DNA of 64,000 bases from Pseudomonadota bacterium (GTDB taxonomy: Bacteria; Pseudomonadota; Alphaproteobacteria; Sphingomonadales; Sphingomonadaceae). Shown one piece after another: positions 23,830 to 32,390 of the stretch (the first letter of the stretch is position 1; every line of letters starts with the position of its first letter). The DNA lies in assembly GCA_023418595.1 (NCBI GenBank), contig JAEZZI010000013.1, positions 110,576 through 174,575 of the forward strand, written 5' to 3'. The translations under genes and the position numbers were made by a program. The notes under the pieces are model-generated. The model searched no databases. It saw nothing but the letters and a program-made list of their open reading frames with translations, and had not been told where the DNA came from.

Positions 23830-25130
23830 CGCGAATAGACCGCCTTCATCAGATCGGCGCGCAGCGGCCATTTCTCCGCCGGGAAATAGTTCACATAGGC
23901 CGACGCGCGCAGGCCGTTCTTGGGATCGACCCAGGCGATCGTCCCCGCCGCACCGCCCCAACCATAGGTGCCCGCGCCCGGCCCGGCGGGCACATCGGCC
24001 AGCGTCACGAACCCGCCCGCGCCATAGCCGCCCGCATTGTTCTGCGCGCCGGTGCCGGGAATGCCGGTAAAGGTCACGCCCGATGGCAACAGGTTCGACA
24101 TGGCGGTCCGCACCGTCTCCGCCTTCATCACCCGGCGGCCGTCCAGTTCGCCGCCGTTCAGCAGCATGGCGAGGAAGCGGTCGTAATCGCGCGCCGACAT
24201 CACCAGCCCCGCGCCGCCATAGGGAAAGCTGGGCGCGCGCGCGAACACCGACGCGCTGCCGCCGGGATCGAGCGGCACGCGATTGTCGCCCACCCAGACA
24301 TAATTGGGGCCGAGCCGCGCGGCTTCGCTTGCGGGCACCGCCCAATAGGTCGATGTCATGCCGAGGGGTGCGAACATCCGGGTTTGCAGGAATTGTTCGA
24401 ACGACATGCCGCTCGCGACTTCGATGACGCGCGGCATCAGGTCGAGGCCGATCGAATAGCTCCATTCGGTCCCCGGATCGGCGATCAGCGGCAGCGTGGC
24501 GAGGCGGTTGGCAAATTCCTCCAGGCTTTTGGGGCGGACGGTGACCGCCTGCGCCTCGGTCCTGGGTTCGACCGCGCCGGGAAGGATGCCCAGCCGCTCA
24601 TATTCGGCCTTGAGCGGCCCGGTGGTGACGATGGAGTAACCGAGCCCCGCTGTATGCGTCAGCAGATGCCGGACGGTGATCGGCCGCGCGGCGGGGCGGC
24701 TGTTCAGGCTGTTTTCGGGATCGGTCAGCACGCGCATGTTTCGAAACGCCGGGATCAGTTCGTGGATCGGCTGGTCGAGCGTCAGCATGCCGTCCTCGAC
24801 CAGCATCATCGCTGCCATCGCGGTGATCGGCTTGGTCATCGAATAGACGCGCCACAGGCTGTCGGCGTCGGCGGCCTCTGCGTTCGCCGCATCGTCGATC
24901 CGGCCCGCCTGGGCGAATTGCGCGGGCGCGCCGCGCGTCCCCACCGCCAGCACGATCCCCGGCGCGCGGTTCTGCGCGACATAGTTTTTGGCAAGCGCAT
25001 CGATATTCGCGTTGCGCGGCGCAGGCGCGGGTCGCGCGACCTGCGCTTCGAGCATGGGCGCACAAGCGATGCCGGAAATCGCGCTTCCCGCAACCAGCCC
25101 CGCGATCACGATGCGCTTCACGTCGATCAT
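23826..25130 (-). CDS. Serine hydrolase, beta-lactamase/esterase (class C-like) family
   Basis: A 434-residue exported protein of the PBP/beta-lactamase superfamily. It has an N-terminal signal (IVIAGLVAGSAISGIACA, possibly a lipobox), the nucleophile motif S-M-T-K in WRVYSMTKPITA, a Tyr motif YSIGLDL, HLLTHTAGLGYS and a WGGAAGT segment in the place of the KTG box. These features fit the EstB-like esterase and D-aminopeptidase branch better than true beta-lactamases. It overlaps mutY by ATGA at its start and nudC by GTGA at its end, so it is translated as the middle of a three-gene unit. Confidence 0.85.
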   Translation of the reverse strand: MIDVKRIVIAGLVAGSAISGIACAPMLEAQVARPAPAPRNANIDALAKNYVAQNRAPGIVLAVGTRGAPAQFAQAGRIDDAANAEAADADSLWRVYSMTKPITAMAAMMLVEDGMLTLDQPIHELIPAFRNMRVLTDPENSLNSRPAARPITVRHLLTHTAGLGYSIVTTGPLKAEYERLGILPGAVEPRTEAQAVTVRPKSLEEFANRLATLPLIADPGTEWSYSIGLDLMPRVIEVASGMSFEQFLQTRMFAPLGMTSTYWAVPASEAARLGPNYVWVGDNRVPLDPGGSASVFARAPSFPYGGAGLVMSARDYDRFLAMLLNGGELDGRRVMKAETVRTAMSNLLPSGVTFTGIPGTGAQNNAGGYGAGGFVTLADVPAGPGAGTYGWGGAAGTIAWVDPKNGLRASAYVNYFPAEKWPLRADLMKAVYSR

Positions 25131-26185
25131 CCGCCATTTCCTTCCAGACTTCCGCACGCCTTGGCGAACAGGGTCGGCAATCCCGCCGACTCGATATCGG
25201 CGACCGGCCCCCATTCGCCTTCGCGCAAGGATTGCCCGGACCATTCGGCGCGCACAAGCGCGCATCGCAGCGCAAAATGAGTAAAGACATGCGCGACCTC
25301 TCCCTCTACCGGCTGCCAGTCGGCGGCGACCGGCGCGCCGTCCAGACCAGGCGGCGCATCGCGCCACGGGCCGGTCGGAAAGGCGCGCATTCCGCCCAGC
25401 AATCCCCGGCCCGGACGGCGCACCAGCCACACCAGATCGCCTTTCGTCAGCAGGAAGATCGTCCCGAACCGCTGCGGCTTGGCCTTTTTGGGCAGGCGTC
25501 GCGGATAGCGGGCGGGATCGCCCTGCGCGTGCGCGGCGCATCCTTGTGCCAGCGGACAGATCAGGCATTTGGGACTGCGCGGCATGCAGATGCCCGACCC
25601 CAGATCCATCATGGCTTGTGCGAAATCGCCCGCGCGTGCCTCCGGAGTGATCGTATCGGTCAGGCGCTTGAGTTCGGGCTTTGCGGCGGGGAGCGGGGTT
25701 TCGACCGCGAACAGTCGCGACACCACCCGCTCGACATTGCCGTCCACCACCACCGCGCGCTGGCCGAAGGCGATGCTGGCGATCGCTGCGGCGGTATAGG
25801 CGCCAATCCCCGGCAGCTTGAGCAATTCGGCCTCGCGCTCGGGCAACCGCCCGCCATGTTCGCTTGCCACCGCCCGCGCGCAGGCAAGCAGGTTGCGCGC
25901 GCGAGCGTAATAGCCAAGCCCCGCCCACGCGCTCATCACCTCGGCATCGTCGGCGGCAGCAAAGGCGTCGAAATCCGGCCAGCGGGTCGTGAACTTCTCG
26001 AAATAGGGAATCACGCTCGCGACCTGAGTCTGCTGGAGCATGATTTCGGACAGCCAGACGCGGTACGGATCGGCGGCATTCGCCCCCGGCGGCGCGCGCC
26101 ACGGCAGGTCGCGGGCATTCGCGGCGTACCAGTCGAGCAGCATGCCCGCGATCCCGCCCGGATCAGTTCGCAGATTGTCTAGCAC
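25127..26185 (-). CDS. mutY: A/G-specific adenine glycosylase MutY
   Basis: A 352-residue base-excision repair enzyme that removes A opposite 8-oxoG. Seen: catalytic Glu in SEIMLQQTQV, helix-hairpin-helix LPGIGAYTAAAI followed by the catalytic Asp in VVVDGNVERV, and the [4Fe-4S] loop CMPRSPKCLICPLAQGC. The C-terminal NUDIX-like 8-oxoG recognition domain contains GLLGGMRAFP. GTG 26185 is the best start: the open frame continues upstream only through antisense of DUF721, and the VLDNLR start resembles relatives. It is divergent from DUF721. Confidence 0.93.
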   Translation of the reverse strand: MLDNLRTDPGGIAGMLLDWYAANARDLPWRAPPGANAADPYRVWLSEIMLQQTQVASVIPYFEKFTTRWPDFDAFAAADDAEVMSAWAGLGYYARARNLLACARAVASEHGGRLPEREAELLKLPGIGAYTAAAIASIAFGQRAVVVDGNVERVVSRLFAVETPLPAAKPELKRLTDTITPEARAGDFAQAMMDLGSGICMPRSPKCLICPLAQGCAAHAQGDPARYPRRLPKKAKPQRFGTIFLLTKGDLVWLVRRPGRGLLGGMRAFPTGPWRDAPPGLDGAPVAADWQPVEGEVAHVFTHFALRCALVRAEWSGQSLREGEWGPVADIESAGLPTLFAKACGSLEGNGG

Positions 26186-26220
26186 GGCTCGCCTATGGCA
26201 TGGGTGGCGGCGATATTCGA

Positions 26221-26772
26221 ATGGCGAGCGAACCTCCTCCGAAGAAACCGCGCAAATCGCGTGCGAAACCCGCCCCCGCCGAGCGGCCGCGAGGCGGCGT
26301 GCGCGCGGTGTCCGACCTGCTGCCCGACATCGGCGCAGCGGCATTCCGGCGCTTCGGCTTCGTGCAAAGCTCGATCGTCAGCCGCTGGGCCGAAATCGTC
26401 GGCGATCGCTATGCCCGCGTCTCCACCCCCGAATCGATCCGCTTCCCGCATGGCCAGCGCGCCGACGGCGTGCTGACGCTGACGGTGGAGGGCGCGCACG
26501 GCACGATGATGCAGCATATCGCGCCCGAGATCGTCGACCGGGTCAACCGCTTCTTCGGCTATACCGCCGTCGCCAAGGTCGCATTCCGCGCAGGCGAGGT
26601 CCGCCGCGATGCGCCGCGTCCGAAAAAGGCCGCGGAGCCCGCGCCCGTTCCCGCCGAACTCGGCGATTCGCTGCGCGCGATCGTCGATCCCGAACTGAAG
26701 GCGGTGCTCGAGGCGCTGGCGATCGGCGTCGCGCAACCCCGTCCCATTCCCAAGATCGGAAAGATCAACTGA
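26221..26772 (+). CDS. DUF721 domain protein
   Basis: A 183-residue DUF721 (DciA-related) protein. A basic N-terminus (KKPRKSRAKP) is followed by the domain: VSDLLPDIGAAAFRRFGF, IVSRWAEIVGDRYARVS, GVLTLTVEGAHGTMMQHI. DciA-like proteins help load the replicative helicase in bacteria without DnaC; whether this alphaproteobacterial form does so is not shown. ATG 26221 has GGTGGCGG upstream; ATG 26200 adds seven residues. The stop shares one base with the next start (TGATG). Confidence 0.82.
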   Translation: MASEPPPKKPRKSRAKPAPAERPRGGVRAVSDLLPDIGAAAFRRFGFVQSSIVSRWAEIVGDRYARVSTPESIRFPHGQRADGVLTLTVEGAHGTMMQHIAPEIVDRVNRFFGYTAVAKVAFRAGEVRRDAPRPKKAAEPAPVPAELGDSLRAIVDPELKAVLEALAIGVAQPRPIPKIGKIN

Positions 26773-27443
26773 TGTCGCGTATCCTCGGCCTTGTCGGCGT
26801 CCTGCTCGCCCTGCTGATCGCCGCACCCGCCGCCCAGGCGCAGCGGGACTGGCGGACCAATGTCACCCGGACACAGGCAGGCGATTACATCATCGGCAAT
26901 CCGGGCGCAAAGGTCGCGCTCACCGAATATATCAGCTTCACCTGCCCGGCCTGCCGCCTGTTCGTCGAACAATCGAGCCCCGCGCTGCGCGGCGATCTGG
27001 TCCGGCGCGGGGTGGTGCGGGTCGAAATCCGCAACATGACGCTGAACGGTCTCGACATGGCCGCCGCGATGCTCGCGCGCTGTGCGGGGCCGGGTGGCTT
27101 CGTGCCGCTCCACGACCTGATCTATGCCAACCAGTCGACGCTGATCGACCGGGCGCAGCGTATCCGTCCGGCGTTCCTCGCCGGGTCGCCGACCGATCAG
27201 GCAAAGGCCTTCGCCGCGCAAAGCGGCCTCGCCGATCTCGCCAAATCGCGCGGGATGACCGATGCGGGAATCGAACGATGCCTGTCGAACCAGGCCGAAC
27301 TCGACCGCCTGTCGGCGGCGACGCAGGCGGCATTGCCCCGCATCCACGGCACGCCGGGGTTCGAAATCAACGGCAAGGTCGCGCATGACGTCCATAACTG
27401 GGCCGCGCTCCAGCCGCTGCTCGCCGCCGCGGGCGCCAGATAA
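26772..27443 (+). CDS. DsbA-family thiol:disulfide protein, periplasmic
   Basis: A 223-residue exported thioredoxin-fold protein: signal peptide (MSRILGLVGVLLALLIAAPA), active site CPAC in YISFTCPACRLF, and the cis-Pro loop HGTPGFEINGKV. It probably makes or reshuffles disulfides in the periplasm. It is coupled to DUF721 by TGATG. A second DsbA-like lipoprotein follows directly, then smc, an order seen in many alphaproteobacteria. Extra cysteines (LARCAGPGG, ERCLSN) could form a structural disulfide. Confidence 0.88.
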   Translation: MSRILGLVGVLLALLIAAPAAQAQRDWRTNVTRTQAGDYIIGNPGAKVALTEYISFTCPACRLFVEQSSPALRGDLVRRGVVRVEIRNMTLNGLDMAAAMLARCAGPGGFVPLHDLIYANQSTLIDRAQRIRPAFLAGSPTDQAKAFAAQSGLADLAKSRGMTDAGIERCLSNQAELDRLSAATQAALPRIHGTPGFEINGKVAHDVHNWAALQPLLAAAGAR

Positions 27444-27468
27444 TCCATTTTTTTCGGGAGAATATTCG

Positions 27469-28203
27469 ATGCGTACCCTGCTCATCACGGTTTCGGCGCT
27501 GGCGCTGGCTGCATGCGGCAGCGACGACGGCGGCAACGTCGTCACCGCGCCTGCCGGTTCGGTCGAGAATGTCGCCGCGCCCTCGGGCCAGAACTGGACC
27601 GAGGTGGTTGAGCGCACCCCCGAAGGCGGCTTCCGCATGGGCAACCCCGACGCGCCGCTGAAGCTCGTCGAATATGGCTCGCGCACCTGCCCGGCCTGCG
27701 CGAACTTCTCCGAAACCGCGTCCGAGCCGCTCAAGCAGCAATATGTCGCGAGCGGCAAGGTGAGCTTCGAATATCGCGACTTCATCCGCTCGCCGCTCGA
27801 CATCGCGGCGTCGCTGGTGGGCCAGTGCGGCGGCACCGCGGCGTTCTTCCCGATGCTCGAAGGCATGATGGCCGATCAGGCGGCGGTGTTCGAACGGCTC
27901 GAAGCACAGGGAGAGGGGTTGCAGACGCGGCTTCAGGGCATGCCCCCCGCGCAACAGGCGGCGGCGCTGGCCGATGCGCTCGGCTATGTCGAGTTCGCAA
28001 AGGCGCGCGGCGTGCCCGAGCCGCAGATACGCCAGTGCCTGGCCGATACCAACGCCGCCCAGGCGCTGGCCGACGGCACCCAGAGCGCGGCGCAGGAATA
28101 TAATCTGCCCGGCACGCCGACATTCCTGCTCAACGGGAAGGTCGTTCCCAACGCGGTCGCATGGCCGCAGGTCGAGCAGGCGCTCAAGGCGGCAGGCGCC
28201 TAA
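27469..28203 (+). CDS. DsbA-family thiol:disulfide lipoprotein
   Basis: A 244-residue lipoprotein: signal MRTLLITVSALALAACGS with lipobox LAAC, a short Asp/Gly linker, then a DsbA-like domain with active site CPAC in YGSRTCPACANF and cis-Pro loop LPGTPTFLLNGKVV. It is a paralogue of the upstream gene but membrane-anchored. It resembles the DSBA-like thioredoxins found just before smc in sphingomonads. ATG 27469 follows CGGGAG. Separation from smc is 21 bases. Confidence 0.88.
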   Translation: MRTLLITVSALALAACGSDDGGNVVTAPAGSVENVAAPSGQNWTEVVERTPEGGFRMGNPDAPLKLVEYGSRTCPACANFSETASEPLKQQYVASGKVSFEYRDFIRSPLDIAASLVGQCGGTAAFFPMLEGMMADQAAVFERLEAQGEGLQTRLQGMPPAQQAAALADALGYVEFAKARGVPEPQIRQCLADTNAAQALADGTQSAAQEYNLPGTPTFLLNGKVVPNAVAWPQVEQALKAAGA

Positions 28204-28224
28204 AGGAAGCCGGGGGGCGGGGCG

Positions 28225-31200
28225 ATGAAGATCAGGCGATTGAGGCTTTCGGGCTTCAAGAGCTTCGTCGATCGCGCCGACCTTCGGATCGAACCGGGGC
28301 TGACCGGCGTGGTCGGCCCCAATGGCTGCGGCAAGTCCAATCTGCTTGAAGCATTGCGCTGGGCGATGGGCGAGAATTCGGCCAAATCCATGCGCGGTTC
28401 GGGCATGGAGGACGTGATCTTCGCCGGAACCGCGACGCGGCCGCAGCGTGAGTTCGCCGAAGTTTCGATCCTTGCGGATGGCGATGACGGCGACGAACTC
28501 GAAATCGTCCGCCGCATCGAACGCGGGGCGGGTTCCGCCTATCGGATCAACGGTCGCGACGTGCGCGCCAAGGATGTCGGACTGGTTTTCGCCGATGCCG
28601 CCACCGGCGCGCATTCGCCTGCGCTGGTCAGCCAGGGCAAGATCGGCGCGGTGATCGCCGCCAAGCCCGCCGAACGCCGGGCCATGCTCGAGGAAGCGGC
28701 GGGAATCGCGGGCCTTCACGTCCGGCGCAAGGATGCCGAACAACGCCTGCGCGCGACCGAGGCGAACCTGACGCGGCTGGGCGAGATCATCGCCGATCAG
28801 GAAGCGCGCGCATCGCAATTGAAGCGCCAGGCACGGCAGGCCGAACGCTACCGCCAGCTATCCGACCGCATCCGCGTGGCGGAGGCGCGAATGATCTACG
28901 CTCGCTGGCGCGACGCGGCGGCAGCGGCGGATGCGGCCAAGCGCGAGGCCGAGGCGGCGGAGGCGCTGGTCGCGACCCGCGCCGAGGCGCAGCGTGCGGC
29001 TGCGGCGCACAGCCATGATGCGACGCAGAAGCTGGCGAGCGCGCGCGCCGCTGCGCTTGCGGCGCGCGACGCTGCGGGCGAGAGCTTGCGGAAGCGCGAA
29101 GCGCTAGAGGCCGAACAGGCGAGCACGGAGCGCCGCATCGCCGAGGTCGCAAATGCGTGCCAGCGGCTGGACGCCGACCGCGCGCGCGAAGGCGATCTGG
29201 CGAACGACGCTGCCGATGCGCTCAAGCGGCTGGCGGACGAAATCAAGACGCTGGAGGCGCGGATCGCCGAGGCGATGAAGCGCGTGCCCGCTGCCGACGC
29301 AGCGCTTGCCGAGACCGAACGCGCCGCGCGCGATGCCGAGGTGGCGTTGGCGCAGGCGCTTGCCGATCAGGCGCGCGAAGCGGCAGACGCGCGCGTCGCG
29401 CAGGCGGCGGTCGCGGCGGCGCGGCAGCGGCTGGAACGCGCGACCCGCGACGTCGCGCGGATCGACGCCGAACGCGCCGCGCTGTGGGACGCCGCACCGC
29501 TGGAGGCCGCGCGCGATGCGGCGCGCAAGGATCGCGCGCGCGCCGAGCGCCAGATCGAATCAGCGCGCGCCGGGCTTTCCCGCGCCGATGCGCAGGAGCG
29601 CAGCGCGATCGACGCGCAGGGGCGCGCGCAGAGCGCCCGCGCTGCCGCGCATGCCGAACTTGCCGCGCTCGACAGCGAAACGGCGGCGCTGTCAAAGGCG
29701 ATTCGCCCGTCCGGCCGCGACCGCCTGCTCGACCGGCTGCGCGCCGAACCGGGGTACGAACGCGCGCTCGCATCGGCGCTTGGCGACGATCTGGAAGCCG
29801 GGCTAGACCCCAAGGACGAGCACCACTGGGCGGGCGCGTCGCCGCTCGCCGCCGATCCTCCCGCGCCGCGCGGCACCACGCCGCTTGCCCGCATGGTCGA
29901 TGCGCCCGAGGCGCTGGCACGGCGGCTGGCGCAGATTTTCGTGGCCGAAACCGATGACGGCCAGCCGCTGGCGGTCGGCCAGCGCCTTGTCACGCTGTCG
30001 GGGGTGTTGCGACGCTGGGACGGTTATGTCGCGCTGAGCGGCGGCGCGGCGGCTGCCGAGCGGCTGGAGCGGGTCAACCGGCTCCGCGCGCTGGAAAAGG
30101 CGCGCCCGGCGCTGATCCGTGCGGTCGACGCCGCCGATAATGATCTCGCGCGTGTCGATGGCGACATATCGGAGGCGCGCCGCGCCGCTGCGGATTGCAG
30201 GCGGTTGCTGGACGCGAGCGAATCGCTGTCGCGCGACGCCGCTCGCGCCGAGGACCGTGCCGCCGCCGCGCTCGAACGGCTCGACGCGCAGGTGCAGGAT
30301 CTCGCGCAGCGCGCGACTCGCGCCGCGGTCGATCAAGACGATGCGGCGGCGGAAGTCGCGCGCGCCGATGCCGCGCTTGCCGCACTCCCCGACGGCAGCG
30401 CCACGCGCGAACGGGTCGCGCAACTGACAAGCGGCGCGGAAGCCGAGCGCGGCGCGGTCGCCGCCGCACGCGCCGAACGCGCAGGCATCGACCAGGCGCT
30501 GGCGGTGAATCGCGAACGTCAGGCGAGCGCCACCGCCGACATCCGCAACTGGAAAGCGCGCGCGGGCGATGCCGCCAAACGGATCGCCGACATGGACAAG
30601 CGCGCCGTCGCGCTCGCCGAGGAAGCGGCGGTGCTGGCGGCAAAGCCTGACTACATTGCGCGCGCGCTCGAGGCCGCGCGCGCCGAGGCGGAGCAAGCGC
30701 GCACCGCGTCCGAAGTGGGGGTGACTGCCGAACGCGAGGCAGAGGCGGCGTTGCGCGCGCTGGAGGCAAAGGCCGCCGCCGCTGCCGAATCGCTCGCCGA
30801 AGCGCGCGAGCAGCGCGCCGGAGCATTGGCGCGCGCCGAGAACCAGGAACTGCGACGGGTAGAGATGGGGCGGCTTTCGGGCGAGCGCTTCGAATGCCCG
30901 CCGCCACTCTTGCCGGAACGCTTAGTGTTCGACGCCGACAGCGTGCGCGAACCGGGCGCGGAATCCGCCGAGCATGAACGGCTGAACGTCGAACGCGAGC
31001 GGATCGGGCCGGTCAATCTGGTGGCCGAGGCCGAGCTTGCCGAACTGGAAACCGGGGCGGCGACCAACATCCGCGAGCGCGACGAACTCGAAACCGCGAT
31101 CCACCGGCTGCGCGGGTCGATCGGGACGCTGAACCGCGAGGGGCGGCAACGCCTGCTCGCCGCGTTCGAAGCGGTGGACAGGCATTTCCAGCGGCTGTTC

Positions 31201-31629
31201 TCGACCCTGTTCGGCGGCGGTCAGGCGCATCTCGCGCTGGTCGATTCGGACGATCCGCTGGAGGCGGGGCTGGAGATCATGGCCCAGCCGCCGGGCAAGC
31301 GGCTCCAGTCGCTGACCTTGCTGTCCGGCGGCGAACAGGCGCTGACCGCGGTCGCGCTGATCTTCGGCCTGTTCCTGACCAACCCTGCGCCGATCTGTGT
31401 GCTGGACGAAGTCGACGCGCCGCTCGACGATGCCAATGTCGAACGCTTCTGCGACCTGCTCGACGCGATGACGCGCGAGACCGAAACACGCTACCTGATC
31501 GTCACCCACAACGCCGCGACGATGGCGCGGATGCACCGGCTGTTCGGCGTGACGATGGTCGAGCAGGGGGTCAGCCGGTTGGTGTCCGTCGATCTGGGCG
31601 GCGCGGAAGGGTTGTTGGCGGCGGAGTAA
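28225..31629 (+). CDS. smc: Chromosome partition ATPase SMC
   Basis: A 1,134-residue condensin ATPase for chromosome compaction and segregation. The N-terminal ATPase half carries Walker A GPNGCGKSN (residues 31-39). Long Ala/Arg/Glu-rich coiled coils flank a central hinge at about 500-640. The C-terminal half has the ABC signature LSGGEQALTA (from about 1033) and Walker B VLDEVDAPLDDAN (about 1059). Length is typical. It functions with ScpA/ScpB, which are not in the window. ATG 28225 follows GGGGCGGGGCG and has no rival. Confidence 0.97.
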   Translation: MKIRRLRLSGFKSFVDRADLRIEPGLTGVVGPNGCGKSNLLEALRWAMGENSAKSMRGSGMEDVIFAGTATRPQREFAEVSILADGDDGDELEIVRRIERGAGSAYRINGRDVRAKDVGLVFADAATGAHSPALVSQGKIGAVIAAKPAERRAMLEEAAGIAGLHVRRKDAEQRLRATEANLTRLGEIIADQEARASQLKRQARQAERYRQLSDRIRVAEARMIYARWRDAAAAADAAKREAEAAEALVATRAEAQRAAAAHSHDATQKLASARAAALAARDAAGESLRKREALEAEQASTERRIAEVANACQRLDADRAREGDLANDAADALKRLADEIKTLEARIAEAMKRVPAADAALAETERAARDAEVALAQALADQAREAADARVAQAAVAAARQRLERATRDVARIDAERAALWDAAPLEAARDAARKDRARAERQIESARAGLSRADAQERSAIDAQGRAQSARAAAHAELAALDSETAALSKAIRPSGRDRLLDRLRAEPGYERALASALGDDLEAGLDPKDEHHWAGASPLAADPPAPRGTTPLARMVDAPEALARRLAQIFVAETDDGQPLAVGQRLVTLSGVLRRWDGYVALSGGAAAAERLERVNRLRALEKARPALIRAVDAADNDLARVDGDISEARRAAADCRRLLDASESLSRDAARAEDRAAAALERLDAQVQDLAQRATRAAVDQDDAAAEVARADAALAALPDGSATRERVAQLTSGAEAERGAVAAARAERAGIDQALAVNRERQASATADIRNWKARAGDAAKRIADMDKRAVALAEEAAVLAAKPDYIARALEAARAEAEQARTASEVGVTAEREAEAALRALEAKAAAAAESLAEAREQRAGALARAENQELRRVEMGRLSGERFECPPPLLPERLVFDADSVREPGAESAEHERLNVERERIGPVNLVAEAELAELETGAATNIRERDELETAIHRLRGSIGTLNREGRQRLLAAFEAVDRHFQRLFSTLFGGGQAHLALVDSDDPLEAGLEIMAQPPGKRLQSLTLLSGGEQALTAVALIFGLFLTNPAPICVLDEVDAPLDDANVERFCDLLDAMTRETETRYLIVTHNAATMARMHRLFGVTMVEQGVSRLVSVDLGGAEGLLAAE

Positions 31630-31656
31630 GCCAAGCGTAAGAAAGTCTTGTTAGGA

Positions 31657-31923
31657 CTACATACCGCCCATCAAGAATCCTGTCATCGCTACCGTAACGT
31701 AAGCAATGACCGGCAGCGCGAGCATCATGAAGCACCGGCGGCCCCAACCCTGATTCAACGCCAGCGCAAATCCTATGGGTAGCAGGAACATCCACACCAA
31801 GTTCCAACCGTTCCGAAAATTCAGCATTGATGTAGTATAAGTAAGCGCCGCCGTCACAAATACGACGAGTGCAACCTGCATTAGATAGCGATGCCCTTTA
31901 AGAAAACGCGCAGCAGCTTTCAT
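31657..31923 (-). CDS. Small three-helix membrane protein of unknown function
   Basis: An 88-residue protein with three hydrophobic segments (about 14-34, 40-58 and 64-88), a basic N-terminus (MKAAARFLKGHR) and little else. I do not recognise a family. The gene and its flanks are visibly AT-richer than everything around and use codons rare in the window (TTA, AAA, ATA-type), which suggests recent acquisition or weak selection. It sits between smc (convergent) and chorismate mutase on the same strand, 54 bases after the mutase stop. Confidence 0.55.
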   Translation of the reverse strand: MKAAARFLKGHRYLMQVALVVFVTAALTYTTSMLNFRNGWNLVWMFLLPIGFALALNQGWGRRCFMMLALPVIAYVTVAMTGFLMGGM

Positions 31924-31977
31924 ATGCGTAGGTTCACGGAGTTTGCGTACGTTAGCAAGTTGTGTGACGTTTTCAGA

Positions 31978-32259
31978 CTATTCCCCGCGCGCCTGCTGGT
32001 GATGGCGGATCACTTCGTCAATGATGAAGCGCAGGAATTTCTCCGAAAACTCCGGGTCCAGGTTCGCATCCCTCGCCAATGCCCGCAGCCGCTCGATCTG
32101 GCGTTCCTCGCGCCCCGGATCGGCGGGGGGCAGGCCGGTTTCCGCCTTGTAGCGCCCGACCGCCTGCGTCACCTTGAACCGTTCCGCCAGCATGAAGACG
32201 AGCGCGGCATCGATATTGTCGATGCTCTGGCGGTAATGCTCCAGCCGGTCGTCGGTCAT
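31978..32259 (-). CDS. Chorismate mutase (AroQ class)
   Basis: A 93-residue single-domain chorismate mutase converting chorismate to prephenate for Phe/Tyr synthesis. Seen: LEHYRQSIDNIDAALVFMLA, the conserved Arg/Lys in ERFKVTQAVGRYKAE, and GREERQIERLRALA. It supplies the activity missing from the monofunctional PheA at 21936. The start ATG 32259 overlaps the stop of a 44-codon upstream ORF as ATGA. Confidence 0.9.
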   Translation of the reverse strand: MTDDRLEHYRQSIDNIDAALVFMLAERFKVTQAVGRYKAETGLPPADPGREERQIERLRALARDANLDPEFSEKFLRFIIDEVIRHHQQARGE

Positions 32260-32390
32260 GCGCGTCCCCTATGCGTCCAGGTCGAAGGATTGCGTGCTTT
32301 GTCGCCTTCCCTTTCCCCCGCGGCAACCCTGGTTTTCTTCGACCCGCCCTTGCCTTTGCTTGGCCCCTCCGCCACATCGCGCAGCGACAT
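32256..32390 (-). CDS. Putative 44-residue basic protein coupled to chorismate mutase
   Basis: A small ORF encoding a Lys/Gly/Arg-rich peptide (MSLRDVAEGPSKGKGGSKKT at its start). Support: its stop overlaps the chorismate mutase start by four bases (ATGA), and the frame fills the gap up to the divergent polyprenyl synthase. Its ATG and that of the polyprenyl synthase lie on the same CATG (32388-32391) on opposite strands. There is no clear ribosome site. It could be a short leader protein or chance. Confidence 0.4.
   Translation of the reverse strand: MSLRDVAEGPSKGKGGSKKTRVAAGEREGDKARNPSTWTHRGRA

Noticed and set aside
23830..24465. N-terminal extension of the nudC frame
   Set aside because: It overlaps the well-supported serine hydrolase in another frame; GTG 23829 with the GTGA junction explains the start.
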